Shown: positions 17,789 through 27,172 of the stretch, piece after piece | Numbering within the stretch: position 1 is the first letter of the stretch | Layout: the number at the start of each line of letters is the position of its first letter | Translations under genes and position numbers: made by a program | The notes under the pieces: model-generated | Database searches by the model: none | Told to the model about the DNA's origin: nothing | The model's input: only the letters and a program-made list of their open reading frames with translations | Source: Hellea sp039977295 | GTDB taxonomy: Bacteria; Pseudomonadota; Alphaproteobacteria; Caulobacterales; Maricaulaceae | Direction of reading: 5' to 3' | Length of the DNA: 64,000 bases | Assembly: GCA_039977295.1 (NCBI GenBank) | Contig: JBDWDN010000007.1 | Location: 62,001 to 126,000 of the forward strand

Positions 17789-18568
17789 ATGAGATCAATT
17801 GATTTGAATGCTGATTTGGGCGAGGCCGATAATGCGAGCTGGGCAGCGGCAGAGAGCGAGATGCTGCGCTATATCAGCTCTGCCAATATTGCTTGCGGCG
17901 GTCATGCTGGGACGGAAAAATCCATGCGTCATATGGTGCGCGGGGCCAAACAGCACGGCGTCGTGATTGGGGCCCACCCGTCTTATCCTGACAAAGCCCA
18001 TTTCGGGCGTAAATCTATGACGTTGGGCACAGATATTATCGAGGATGATTTAAAAACCTCTCTTCTGGAGCAAATCACAACCCTTGCCGAAATCGCGGCC
18101 GAAGAAGAGGCTTTCATTGCTTATGTAAAGCCGCATGGCGCGCTCTATAATGACGCCGTCAAAGATGCCGCCACAGCAAACCTTATCGCGGAGGTCATCG
18201 CCGCTATAGACCCAAAACTCATCTTTATGGGCGGGCCTAATTGTGAAATGGGCCTTGCCGCGAAACGCCATAAGCTAAAATTTATTGCCGAAGGCTTTAT
18301 TGATCGCCGCTATACGGATGACGGCCATCTGCAAAGCCGCGCCATCGAAGGCGCGGTGATTGAGAGCCAAAAAGCGCGGCTTATCCAAGCCAAGAAACTT
18401 GTGACTTTGGGGCGCGTCACCACGGCCTCAGGCCAAGAGCTGCCCATCGCGGTTAAGACCCTCTGCCTACACGGAGATAGCGCAGGAGCGGTCGAGACAG
18501 CGCGATTAGCCCGCCGCGAAATAGAAGCGGCTGGCGTAAAGATTAAGGCGTTTTCTCATGGCTATTAA
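17789..18568 (+). CDS. pxpA: 5-oxoprolinase subunit PxpA (LamB/YcsF family)
   Basis: PxpA acts with PxpB and PxpC in the ATP-dependent opening of 5-oxoproline to glutamate, a repair reaction for spontaneously cyclised glutamine. The 259-residue product starts MRSIDLNADLGEADN and has the family blocks ANIACGGHAG (about 36-45), VVIGAHPSYPD (about 58-68) and VKPHGALYND. ATG at 17789 fits the family start; an earlier in-frame TTG/GTG lacks conserved sequence. It overlaps pxpB by 11 bp. Confidence 0.93.
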   Translation: MRSIDLNADLGEADNASWAAAESEMLRYISSANIACGGHAGTEKSMRHMVRGAKQHGVVIGAHPSYPDKAHFGRKSMTLGTDIIEDDLKTSLLEQITTLAEIAAEEEAFIAYVKPHGALYNDAVKDAATANLIAEVIAAIDPKLIFMGGPNCEMGLAAKRHKLKFIAEGFIDRRYTDDGHLQSRAIEGAVIESQKARLIQAKKLVTLGRVTTASGQELPIAVKTLCLHGDSAGAVETARLARREIEAAGVKIKAFSHGY

Positions 18569-19247
18569 GCAAGACATGGTTCTCACTCCGCCCGAAATAA
18601 CAGCTTATGGCGATAGCGCGGTCTTGGTAGATTATGACGTTGAAGGCTATTCCGAAGAGGCCAATACAAAGCTTCACCGCGCCGCCCGCGCCCTGCGCAA
18701 GCAAGACATATGGCAAGAAATCGTCCCAAGCTATAAGAGCATTCTCTGCGTCTTTGATCTGGCGGCCTTGTCCATGGAGGAGGCGGTAAAGAAAATTAAG
18801 CGGACACTCTCGCGGCCCGTCAAAGCGCAAGAGGCGGCAGGCAAGATTATCGAAATTCCTGTTGTCTATGGCGGTAAATATGGGCCCGATATGGCGGCGA
18901 TTAAAAAATCCAGCGGGCTGAACCAATCCCAAATCATCGATATTCATAGCGGGCAAGATTACCGCGTCTGCATGATGGGCTTTATTCCAGGGTTTTGTTT
19001 CCTCTCCGAAATTCCTGAGGTGCTACAACATCCCCGCCATGCGACGCCTCGGGCCCATGTGCCTGCGGGCTCGGTTGGTATTGCGGGCTGGCAGACAGGC
19101 ATTTATGGATTGGATAGTCCCGGAGGCTGGCAAATTATTGGCCGCACACCGCTAAAACTTTTTGATAAAACGCGCGAAAATTTGTTCCTGATGGAAGCTG
19201 GCGATACGCTGCGCTTCATCCCCTCATCTAAGGCGCTCTTTACATGA
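18558..19247 (+). CDS. pxpB: 5-oxoprolinase subunit PxpB (allophanate hydrolase subunit 1 / KipI fold)
   Basis: The 229-residue protein has the CT_C_D/AHS1 cyclophilin-like fold. Conserved blocks include ITAYGDSAVLV (about 13-23), PVVYGGKYGPD near 97, GFIPGFCFLSEIP (about 141-153) and the glycine-rich AGSVGIAGWQTGIYGLDSPGGW (quoted in part; about 170-192). It forms the catalytic complex with PxpC. It overlaps both neighbours (11 bp with pxpA, 4 bp ATGA with pxpC), indicating coupled translation. Confidence 0.92.
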   Translation: MAIKQDMVLTPPEITAYGDSAVLVDYDVEGYSEEANTKLHRAARALRKQDIWQEIVPSYKSILCVFDLAALSMEEAVKKIKRTLSRPVKAQEAAGKIIEIPVVYGGKYGPDMAAIKKSSGLNQSQIIDIHSGQDYRVCMMGFIPGFCFLSEIPEVLQHPRHATPRAHVPAGSVGIAGWQTGIYGLDSPGGWQIIGRTPLKLFDKTRENLFLMEAGDTLRFIPSSKALFT

Positions 19248-20191
19248 TCGAGGTTTTAAATGGCGGAACCCGCGCCACAATCCAGGACGGCGGACGCCCT
19301 GGCTATCGGCATTTAGGTATCCCGCAAAGCGGCGCGGCGGATAAGCTTTCATTTGCTTTGGCCAATTGGATGGTCGGGAACCGCTGGGACGCACCCGCCA
19401 TTGAGTGTGCGCTGGGCGGGCTGCACCTGCGCTTTACGGAGGCTACAACGATTGCCCTCTCGGGCGCGGAAATGTGGGCGCAAATAAACGGGCTTAACGT
19501 TATTAATTTCAATGCCATGACCGTGGAAAAAGGCGACATCCTGACGCTCAGCTTTGCGCGCGATGGATGCCGCGCTTATATCGCCGTCGCCGGCGGCATT
19601 AAAATTGCAGAATTTATGGGCAGCGCCTCGACTTATCTTCCAGCTGAATTTGGCGGCTTTGACGGACGCGAGCTCAGAACAGGTGATAAACTGTCAGCAA
19701 GTCACCGACCCCGCGAGGCCATCCGTAAAATTCCCAGAGGCTATACACCGCGTCTCTCGCGTCATGTTGTTCTGCGCACCCGCCCTGCCCCCGAATGGGA
19801 TTTGGTCAGCCGAGCCAGTCAGCGGCATTTATTTGTAAGCCCCTTCATCGCCACCCCTGCCACAGACCGCATGGGTTCACGCCTGCGAGGCGATAAAATT
19901 AAGACCAATAGCACCTTATCCATGACCAGTTCGCCGCTCTTACCCGGCACGCTGCAGGTGCCGCCAGATGGACAACCCATCCTCATTTTAGCAGATGGAC
20001 ACTGCACAGGCGGCTATCCGCGCGTTCTACAAGTCATCCGCGCCGATCTCTGGCTCTTAGGCCAAATTGCACCGGGCTCTGAGGTGAGCTTTCGCCGCTG
20101 CTTTAATGAGGACGCTTCAAAAATTCTCGCGGGACGCAATAGCTTTTATAGCGGGGACTATGGAGGCATTATAGAAGGCTTTGCGTTTTAG
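19244..20191 (+). CDS. pxpC: 5-oxoprolinase subunit PxpC (biotin-dependent carboxyltransferase/KipA family)
   Basis: The 315-residue product matches the CT_A_B/AHS2 family. The N-terminal block IEVLNGGTRATIQDGGRPGY (about 2-21) and the following GIPQSGAAD are diagnostic, and the C-terminal LPGTLQVPPDGQP plus LADGHCTGGYPR confirm it. With PxpA and PxpB it completes 5-oxoprolinase. The adjacent TSUP exporter and these genes do not form an obvious pathway beyond the shared promoter region. Confidence 0.92.
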   Translation: MIEVLNGGTRATIQDGGRPGYRHLGIPQSGAADKLSFALANWMVGNRWDAPAIECALGGLHLRFTEATTIALSGAEMWAQINGLNVINFNAMTVEKGDILTLSFARDGCRAYIAVAGGIKIAEFMGSASTYLPAEFGGFDGRELRTGDKLSASHRPREAIRKIPRGYTPRLSRHVVLRTRPAPEWDLVSRASQRHLFVSPFIATPATDRMGSRLRGDKIKTNSTLSMTSSPLLPGTLQVPPDGQPILILADGHCTGGYPRVLQVIRADLWLLGQIAPGSEVSFRRCFNEDASKILAGRNSFYSGDYGGIIEGFAF

Positions 20192-20267
20192 AGAGAGTAG
20201 GAGATTAGGCCATCTAAGGCATGCCATCCTATGTTAAGCGCTTAGCATGATGGTAGCAATCTGAGCC

Positions 20268-20552
20268 CTAATGCCAGCGCTGGGGGACGATAAGGAGGAT
20301 TATCAATAGGAAACCCCAAAATCTCGGGGACAGAAATGGCTGAATAAGTTTCTTTTTTGGGCCGCTCTGCATAAGATACTGCCAAATCAAATAGCTGAGT
20401 ATCATTGAAAGCATGCTGGGAAAAAGCCAGTATTGTGGGTTATTATAGACGACTGGTTTTTCTAATTCCACGGCGGCGATCGTAAATGTAAGAAATACGC
20501 CCAGGGCGAAGAGCGTAAACCCAAGAAGATAATTTACATTTTCTTTGCTCAT
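20268..20552 (-). CDS. Small three-helix membrane protein, unknown
   Basis: This is a 94-residue protein with hydrophobic helices at about 8-26, 45-62 and 75-91. No family is recognised. The start ATG at 20550-20552 (MSKENVNYLLG) is chosen because AGGAG lies 7 nt upstream on the - strand; a longer frame exists but has no ribosome site. It stands alone, convergent with pxpC and divergent from pabB-pabC. Confidence 0.6.
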   Translation of the reverse strand: MSKENVNYLLGFTLFALGVFLTFTIAAVELEKPVVYNNPQYWLFPSMLSMILSYLIWQYLMQSGPKKKLIQPFLSPRFWGFLLIILLIVPQRWH

Positions 20553-20653
20553 TTTAGCGCTCCTACTCATTCTACATATAACAAATTTACCTTGTATATT
20601 CCAATGTGAAATACGGCTTTGCGTTTTAGGTCTCACGCGTTTAAGCGCAATTT

Positions 20654-22408
20654 ATGACCGCCGCCGCGCCCTATATTCTACTCGATGACCAAGTCACGCA
20701 TGATGTGCGCTATTATGGTGACCCTATCGTTATCGTTGAGGCGCATGAGGCAAGCGAAGTTGCGTCTGCCCTTACCAAGCTCAAATCCTATCACGCTGAA
20801 GGCCGCTACCTCGCGGGCTATTTGTCTTATGATTTAGGCTTTGCGCTGGAACCGAAATTGGCGGGCCTCATGCCCGAGACCCGCGATGGCCCGCTTTTAC
20901 AATTTGGCGTTTTCACGTCAGTCTCGCCCTATGCGCCTTCGGCCTGTCTATATACGGCGGCGCCTCCAGATATTTCACTCGCGCCCAGATGGTCCCAGGC
21001 AGAATACGCCCAGCGCTTTGACCGGGTTATGGCGTATATCCGCGCGGGTGATGTCTATCAGATAAATCTGACCTTTCCGATGATGGGGGAATATGACGGC
21101 GCGGCGGCGAAACTTTATGCCGCTTTCCGCCACCGCCAAAAGGGGCGTTATGGCGGCATCGTCTCATTGGGGTCAGGCCCTGAAATTATCTCGGTCTCGC
21201 CCGAGCTTTTCTTTCGCAAAGAGGGGCGCAATATGAGCATGCGCCCCATGAAAGGCACGCGGCCCCGCGCCACTAGTCCACAGGCAGATAAAGCGCTACT
21301 TGAGGAGATGCGCGGCGAGGCTAAATCCCAAGCCGAGAACTTAATGATTGTCGATTTACTGCGCAACGATCTCTCCCGCGTCTCAGAGACTGGCTCGGTC
21401 AAAGTTCCAGAGCTCTTTTCACTGGAAACCTATCCAACGCTTCATCAAATGACCTCGCGGGTGACCTCGCGCCTGAAACCAGAAACAGATTTTGCGGAAA
21501 TATTTAGAAGCCTATTCCCCTGCGGCTCTGTGACGGGCGCGCCGAAAATTCGCGCAATGGAAATTATTGATGAATTGGAACAGAGCTCGCGCGGCGCTTA
21601 TTGCGGCGGCCTAGGATATATCGACCCCGATGGCGATGCTTGCTTTAATGTCGCCATACGCACGGTGATTTTAGAGGCTGGGAAACTGCGCTATAATGTC
21701 GGGAGCGGATTGGTTCTCGATAGCGAAGCGGCGGATGAATATGCCGAATGTTTGTTAAAAGCGGATGTGCTCAAAGCGCAAGAGACGCTGTTGATTGAAA
21801 CGTTTCGCTGGGACGCTGAGACAGGCGCTGTGCGGCTTGAACAGCATCAAGCGCGCCTGAAAAAAGCGGCAAAAGACCTAGGATATCCTTATAAGGAAAG
21901 CGCCTTGGACGCTGCCCTTGCTGCTTTAAAAACATGTAAAACAGACCAACGCGTTCGGGTGACCTTAAATAGCGCAGGCGCATTCGGCGTGACGTATCAA
22001 GACTACACGCCATTAGAAACCCTAACAGTCTCGCTCTCGCAATATCCACTTACGCCCAATGTTCAAATCACAGCGCATAAACTCTCTAGTCGGCAATTCT
22101 ATGATGGCGAGCGGGAGAGATTAAAGGCTTTGACGGGGGCGGATGAAGTCTTATTCCTCAATGATGATGGAGAGCTTTGTGAAGGATCATTTACTTCACT
22201 CTTTATCGAGAAAGACGGATCACTTTTCACCCCGCCATTAAACGCAGGAATATTACCTGGGATTTTGCGAAGCGAGATGATTGAGAGCGGAGACGCTATT
22301 GAAAAAACTCTAGCGCTCAGCGCGCTCCTCTCCGCCGATATCGTTTATCTTGGCAATTCCCTGCGCGGGCTGATGCGCGCAAAACTCTTAAGCTCCGAGC
22401 CGTGTTGA
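20654..22408 (+). CDS. pabB: Fused aminodeoxychorismate synthase component I and aminodeoxychorismate lyase
   Basis: This 584-residue bifunctional protein covers two steps of p-aminobenzoate synthesis for folate. Residues about 1-375 are the chorismate-binding PabB domain, with PMKGTRPR (about 198-205, the lysine expected in ADC synthases), ENLMIVDLLRNDLSRV (about 228-243) and GSVTGAPKIRAMEIID (about 290-305). Residues about 385-584 are a PabC-like fold-IV PLP domain, with HKLSSRQFYDGE carrying the likely PLP lysine and CEGSFTSLF. No pabA gene is in the window; the glutaminase must lie elsewhere. Confidence 0.92.
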   Translation: MTAAAPYILLDDQVTHDVRYYGDPIVIVEAHEASEVASALTKLKSYHAEGRYLAGYLSYDLGFALEPKLAGLMPETRDGPLLQFGVFTSVSPYAPSACLYTAAPPDISLAPRWSQAEYAQRFDRVMAYIRAGDVYQINLTFPMMGEYDGAAAKLYAAFRHRQKGRYGGIVSLGSGPEIISVSPELFFRKEGRNMSMRPMKGTRPRATSPQADKALLEEMRGEAKSQAENLMIVDLLRNDLSRVSETGSVKVPELFSLETYPTLHQMTSRVTSRLKPETDFAEIFRSLFPCGSVTGAPKIRAMEIIDELEQSSRGAYCGGLGYIDPDGDACFNVAIRTVILEAGKLRYNVGSGLVLDSEAADEYAECLLKADVLKAQETLLIETFRWDAETGAVRLEQHQARLKKAAKDLGYPYKESALDAALAALKTCKTDQRVRVTLNSAGAFGVTYQDYTPLETLTVSLSQYPLTPNVQITAHKLSSRQFYDGERERLKALTGADEVLFLNDDGELCEGSFTSLFIEKDGSLFTPPLNAGILPGILRSEMIESGDAIEKTLALSALLSADIVYLGNSLRGLMRAKLLSSEPC

Positions 22409-22586
22409 CCAAGCCTGTATTCTTCTGCAAAGTTTTTCTATATAAAAGAGACGTCGAAGAGCGCTATAATCCATGAGTTTCACAATTGGAAAACGTGTAA
22501 AACGGTCCCTTTGCTATTTTTAAAATTTTAAAATGGATTTAGAGATAAGCCGCGTTATAAACGATGCTAATGAGGGATAAGAAGAT

Positions 22587-22885
22587 TAGGGTCTGCCCTC
22601 AATTTAGGAATTTATTAAGATATGGGTCAAATTTATTCAGGTCTAGGAAAGAAAGTGAAGCTTTGCGTCCGCAAGGCAAGGTTTCTTGACGACGAGATGG
22701 ATAAATTTGGCCATACCTCTGTGCATTTTGCGTTTCACACGCAAATTGCACGAAGGCGGGGCGCTTTTGCCCCCCGCTCGCGTCGAAAATGCTCGAAACT
22801 GCAAGCAGTTCCTTGCGCTTTTCTCCTAATCGGGGGGCAAAATCGTCTCCGTCTTAACAATTCCCTAAAATGAGGGCAGACCCTA
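22587..22885. mobile_element. Small inverted-repeat element (MITE-like), ~299 bp
   Basis: The left end 22587-22613 and the right end 22859-22885 are inverted copies of a 27-bp sequence. The outer 15 bp, TAGGGTCTGCCCTCA, are identical, followed by a mismatch and a 1-bp gap. The interior contains hairpins such as GGCGGGGCGCTTTTGCCCCCC and no credible gene. Size, terminal repeats and lack of a transposase fit a non-autonomous element; the repeat end also resembles palindromes associated with REP-type transposases (inference). No target duplication is obvious. It lies immediately upstream of the DUF4129 operon. Confidence 0.6.
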
Positions 22886-22893
22886 GTTACAAT

Positions 22894-23580
22894 ATGCAGC
22901 GCAGCATACCTGCTGTTCTAGGCGTCTTAGTCCTCTCTGTTGTTGTGGCGGCGCAAAGTTCTGGCCGGTTTGATGACGCGTTTCGCGCCATGAAGCGGGA
23001 TGAGAAGCTGCAATTTGAACTTCCGCCAGCGCCTGAGCCGCCCAAAGTAAACTGGTTAGAAAATCTTTTTGAAGTTATTGGCAAATTCATCATCGCTATC
23101 TTACCCCTATTGAAGATTATTTTCTTCGTCGGCTTGGGCGTCATTATTGCGCTTATACTCTATGCCATAGCGAAAGTCATTTATGAGACGCGGTTTAAGC
23201 GCGAGGCGAAAGAGGTTGTTAAGGCCGCGCCGCCCCCGCTCTACACACCCGATCAAGACCAAGCACGTATTTTGCTCGAGGACGTTGACGCGATGGCCGC
23301 GGAGGGACGCTATGAAGAAGCGGTGCATGAATTGCTGTTTCGCTCCATTCAAGACATCGACATTCGCCGCCCCAATACCATTCGCCGCTCCCTGACATCG
23401 CGCGAAATTGCAGCGCTTAAAATTCTGACGCCTGAGACCCGCCAGGCTTTTGCAAAAATTGGAGGTGTTGTTGAAACCTCCTATTTTGGCGGCAAAACCA
23501 TTGGCCGGGAAGAATTTGATATTTGCCGCGCCGCCTATGCCCAATTCGCGCAAAAAGACGCTTGGAAGCAGGCAGCTTAG
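22894..23580 (+). CDS. DUF4129 domain membrane protein
   Basis: This 228-residue protein has an N-terminal signal/anchor (about 2-20), a proline-rich stretch (about 44-52), one transmembrane helix (about 62-95) and a soluble C-terminal DUF4129 domain (about 125-220, with AAEGRYEEAVHELLFRSI and SLTSREIA). The family is found beside MoxR/DUF58 genes and is thought to assist those complexes at the membrane. ATG 22894 is preferred because the in-frame ATG 22870 lies inside the right inverted repeat of the element described at 22587-22885. It ends directly against the DUF4350 start. Confidence 0.85.
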   Translation: MQRSIPAVLGVLVLSVVVAAQSSGRFDDAFRAMKRDEKLQFELPPAPEPPKVNWLENLFEVIGKFIIAILPLLKIIFFVGLGVIIALILYAIAKVIYETRFKREAKEVVKAAPPPLYTPDQDQARILLEDVDAMAAEGRYEEAVHELLFRSIQDIDIRRPNTIRRSLTSREIAALKILTPETRQAFAKIGGVVETSYFGGKTIGREEFDICRAAYAQFAQKDAWKQAA

Positions 23581-24876
23581 ATGGCCAAAACCTCCCGCAT
23601 ATCAAACACGCTAGAGGGACGCGAGAAGCGCTCAAGCCTTTCTGCGCTCATGACGCCCAAGATGATTATGTCATTAGTGCTGATTGGGATATTTTCCTTT
23701 ACCGCGCTTGTGACGCTCTCAGGCTATGCTGGTGATTTACGTCAGAAAAATAATGGCCAGGCACATGCGCTGTCTCGCTCTGCTATCGGCTTTGGCGGCC
23801 TTACCCGCCTGCTGGGGGATATGGGATATGATGTCCGCATGGCGCGCACAGAAGACGTGTCCTACGAAGATGAAGGCGCGCTGCGTGTCTTCACCCTCTC
23901 GCGCCCTTATCAAGCTGACGCCTTGGATGATTTAGACCTTTATTCGCCAACCCTCATTATCATGCCAAAATGGGTAACTCTGCCCGTCAATGGCAAGGCA
24001 GGATGGGTCCGAAAAGGTTGGGGTGATAACCACATATTTAACGTCAATAATCATGAACGTGATTTGGAAGAATTGACAGGAGAGGTAAGTTTCACCTCGA
24101 TTAAGACCGAGGATAAATCTGTTACATATAGGCTATCCTCGACCGTAGGCGAAAAAGATATAATACCAGGCCTCGAAATTGAAAATTTGCAATGGCTGAA
24201 AGGCGAAAAGCTTCTCGATATATACCGGGTCAAAGAAGGGCCGGTCCTCGTTAAAATCGAAGATAGCTCTATCTATATTCTCTCCGACCCAGACTTTATG
24301 AACACAATGGGCATAGGAACGAAGACCCGCGCGCGCCTTGCCGTCGATATGATTGACGCCGTCATTGCGGACGCGAATGCCGACCCTAACCGCGTTGATT
24401 TTGACCTGACATTTCATGGCTTTGGCGGCAAGACCAATGTCATCAAAGTGCTTACTCAGCCCCCTTTCCTTGCGGCGACGCTTTGCCTTCTCGCCGCTGG
24501 AGGCTTGATTGCCTGGCAGGCTTTCTCACGCTTTGGCGATCCCCTGCAGGTCAAGCGTGATTACGCTCTTGGGAAATTCTCCCTTGCCGATAATGCAGCG
24601 CGCTTCATTCGCATAGCCGGGCGCGAGCCCAATATGGCCAAAGACTACGCAAAGCTTGTACGAAAACAGGTCATAGGAGAGCTGAATTTGGGCGGGCGCC
24701 GCCCGCAGGACATTCAGACTATATTGCAGCGACGTGAAAAATCACTCAGCTTAGTGAATGATTTTAACGACCTTACAAACCGCGCAAATGTGACGTCAGA
24801 TAATCTCGCCTTGATGCGATTGGCCGAAGATTTAGATATTTGGAAAACGAAAATGATATTAGGAGAGCAAAAATGA
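23581..24876 (+). CDS. DUF4350 domain membrane protein
   Basis: This 431-residue protein has a basic N-terminus, a transmembrane helix at about 24-44, a periplasmic DUF4350 (GATase-like) domain at about 55-270 and a second membrane helix at about 292-312, followed by a basic cytoplasmic helical tail. The DUF4350 opening SAIGFGGLTRLLGDMGYDV is typical. Function is unknown. It starts at the base after the DUF4129 stop and overlaps the MoxR gene by 4 bp (ATGA), showing translational coupling. Confidence 0.85.
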   Translation: MAKTSRISNTLEGREKRSSLSALMTPKMIMSLVLIGIFSFTALVTLSGYAGDLRQKNNGQAHALSRSAIGFGGLTRLLGDMGYDVRMARTEDVSYEDEGALRVFTLSRPYQADALDDLDLYSPTLIIMPKWVTLPVNGKAGWVRKGWGDNHIFNVNNHERDLEELTGEVSFTSIKTEDKSVTYRLSSTVGEKDIIPGLEIENLQWLKGEKLLDIYRVKEGPVLVKIEDSSIYILSDPDFMNTMGIGTKTRARLAVDMIDAVIADANADPNRVDFDLTFHGFGGKTNVIKVLTQPPFLAATLCLLAAGGLIAWQAFSRFGDPLQVKRDYALGKFSLADNAARFIRIAGREPNMAKDYAKLVRKQVIGELNLGGRRPQDIQTILQRREKSLSLVNDFNDLTNRANVTSDNLALMRLAEDLDIWKTKMILGEQK

Positions 24877-25847
24877 GTCTTGAAGCTTCAACGGATCTAG
24901 CTTCCGTAAAAACTATGGCGGACACTATCCGCGCTGAAGTCGGCAAAGCCATTATTGGACAAACCGACACTGTTGACCTCATGCTTGTGGCGTTATTTTC
25001 GGGCGGGCACGTCCTACTAGAAGGCGTGCCGGGAACGGCCAAGACATTCCTCGCCCAAGTCTTTGCGCATGTTATGAAGATGGATTTTGGACGCATTCAA
25101 TTCACCCCCGATTTGATGCCGGGCGACCTGCTCGGGACGAATTTATTCTCATTCCAAACCAATGAATTTAATTTGATCAAGGGGCCTATTTTCTGCGATC
25201 TCCTCCTCGCTGATGAAATTAACCGTACCCCGCCCAAAACCCAAGCCGCTTTGCTTGAAGCGATGCAAGAACGCCAAGTCACGATTGACGGCGAAGCCTT
25301 CGCGCTTGGCAGCCGTTTCATGGTAATCGCCACGCAAAACCCGATCGAACAGCAAGGGACTTATCCCCTGCCCGAAGCCCAGCTTGACCGTTTTATCTTT
25401 AAGCATGTTTTGGATTATCCCACGCGCGATGAAGAAATTGAAATTGTCCGTCGTCACGGCTCGCGCACAGGTTCGCCCAAGGCGGCTGATCTTGGTGTGA
25501 AATCCGTCGTCACGCGTAAAGCCCTCGACGCCGCTGTTGCCGCCGTATCCACCGTGCGCCTCACCGATGAGGTTACCAATTATGTTGTCGATTTAGTGCG
25601 CGGCACACGCGATAACCCGCTCTTTGAGACGGGCGCTTCGCCGCGCGCGGCCGCAATGATTTCTGCGGCAGCTCGCGCCCATGCGGCGCTGCAATCGCGT
25701 GACTTTGTTATTCCTGATGATGTCAAAGCTATTGCGCTGCCGGCCCTACGTCACCGCGCCATTCTTTCGCCCGCGGCAGAGATTGAAGGCCGCACAGCCG
25801 ACGAGCTTATCTTGCAAGTGATTGAACAGACTGAAGCCCCAAGATAG
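24873..25847 (+). CDS. MoxR-family AAA+ ATPase
   Basis: This 324-residue chaperone-type ATPase has Walker A GVPGTAKT (about 51-58), Walker B LLADEINR (about 112-119), sensor 1 ATQNPIEQQGTYPLPEAQLD (about 152-171) and the AAA lid domain. MoxR proteins act with DUF58/vWA partners on maturation of metal enzymes or envelope stress resistance. ATG at 24873 has GGAGAG 6 nt upstream and overlaps the DUF4350 stop. A longer frame beginning at 24840 overlaps the coding part of the previous gene and lacks support. Confidence 0.95.
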   Translation: MSLEASTDLASVKTMADTIRAEVGKAIIGQTDTVDLMLVALFSGGHVLLEGVPGTAKTFLAQVFAHVMKMDFGRIQFTPDLMPGDLLGTNLFSFQTNEFNLIKGPIFCDLLLADEINRTPPKTQAALLEAMQERQVTIDGEAFALGSRFMVIATQNPIEQQGTYPLPEAQLDRFIFKHVLDYPTRDEEIEIVRRHGSRTGSPKAADLGVKSVVTRKALDAAVAAVSTVRLTDEVTNYVVDLVRGTRDNPLFETGASPRAAAMISAAARAHAALQSRDFVIPDDVKAIALPALRHRAILSPAAEIEGRTADELILQVIEQTEAPR

Positions 25848-25858
25848 AGCCCGGCTGA

Positions 25859-27172
25859 ATGATCTATCCCACTCCACGCGCCGCTATGTTCATGGCCATC
25901 GGCTTACCGGTGACCTTGGTTATTGCTGTGCTCTTCCCTGCCCTTTGGGCGCTGGGCGCTGCCTGGATTGCAGGATTAGTGGGATTAATTATTCTGGATA
26001 TATTCCTCTCAGTGCCGCGCTCAAGGATGGAATTTGACGTCAAAGCGCCGGGGAGCTTTTACATCGGCGAGACGGAGCAGGTCTGGTTTAAATATAGCTA
26101 TGGCAATGCTTCTGCGCCGCGCTCGCCCGAATGCCGTCTTAGCGTTAATGACCGTTTCTCTGTGGCCCCGAACCATTTTTACGGCCAAGCGGCAAACGGC
26201 GCCGTCCTTGCCGCTTTTGATCTTAAGACCGAACGACGCGGCGACGGCGAAATCGAAAAGTTATGGACGCGTTGGCAAGGGCCGCTGGGACTCATCTGGC
26301 GCCAAACAACCGAAGTCTTAAACCTCGAAATTCCGGTTGTTCCCAATACGCGATTGGTCAAAGATAAAGCGATTGAAATTTTCTCGCGCGACGCGACCTT
26401 CGGGCAGAAAATCCAGCAAGAGCGCGGAGAAGGTACAGAGTTTGACGCGCTAACCGAATTTATGCCCGGCATGGATAAGCGCGCCATTGACTGGAAACAT
26501 TCAGCGCGTCACCGCGTCTTGCTGGCCAAGGAATTTCGGACTGAGCGCAATCACAATATTGTCTTCGCGCTCGATAGTGGGCACCTCATGTGTGAACCCA
26601 TTCGCGAAATGACCAAGCTAGATTGGTCGCTTAATGCGTCACTCCTCATGGCTTATGTTTCGCTCAAAATTGGCGACCGCATTGGCTATTTCGCCTTTGA
26701 TCAGAAACCCTATTTCTATAGCCAGCCCATTGCGGGCGCGAATAGTTTCCCTCATTTACAGCGCCTTACCAGTTCCATCGACTACTCGCATAATGAAACC
26801 AATTTCACGCTGGGCCTCTCCCAACTTGCGCAGTCTTTGAAGCGCCGCACCTTGATTGTTGTTTTTACAGATTTTGTGGACACGACAAATGCCGAGCTGA
26901 TGATTGAAAATATGGGCCGCCTCCTACGCCGCCACATCGTTATTTTTGTGGCCTTTCGTGATGAAGCCTTAGAGCAGCTGGCCAGCAAGGCCCCGCGCGC
27001 GACGGATGATATTTCCCGCGCCGTCATCGCAGAGAATTTAATGCTTGAACGCGAGCTTGTTATCGCGCGCCTTCGCCGTATGGGCGTTCACATTGTAGAT
27101 GTTGCTGCCGATCAGATGAGCAATGCTGTGCTGAATAAATATCTCGAGCTTAAGCGGCGGGAGGCGATTTAA
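25859..27172 (+). CDS. DUF58 (vWA-like) membrane-anchored protein
   Basis: This 437-residue protein has two N-terminal membrane helices (about 8-50), a beta-rich extracytoplasmic or linker region, and a DUF58 domain around FMPGMDKRAIDWKHSARH (about 201-218), the family hallmark. A vWA-like fold follows with FALDSG (about 237-242) as a partial MIDAS. It is the usual partner of MoxR ATPases. It lies 11 bp after moxR and its stop overlaps the SpoIIM-like start as TAATG. Confidence 0.92.
   Translation: MIYPTPRAAMFMAIGLPVTLVIAVLFPALWALGAAWIAGLVGLIILDIFLSVPRSRMEFDVKAPGSFYIGETEQVWFKYSYGNASAPRSPECRLSVNDRFSVAPNHFYGQAANGAVLAAFDLKTERRGDGEIEKLWTRWQGPLGLIWRQTTEVLNLEIPVVPNTRLVKDKAIEIFSRDATFGQKIQQERGEGTEFDALTEFMPGMDKRAIDWKHSARHRVLLAKEFRTERNHNIVFALDSGHLMCEPIREMTKLDWSLNASLLMAYVSLKIGDRIGYFAFDQKPYFYSQPIAGANSFPHLQRLTSSIDYSHNETNFTLGLSQLAQSLKRRTLIVVFTDFVDTTNAELMIENMGRLLRRHIVIFVAFRDEALEQLASKAPRATDDISRAVIAENLMLERELVIARLRRMGVHIVDVAADQMSNAVLNKYLELKRREAI

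Noticed and set aside
22622..22873. 83-codon frame on the + strand
   Set aside because: It lies inside the inverted-repeat element and reads through its internal hairpins; basic composition without any family resemblance.
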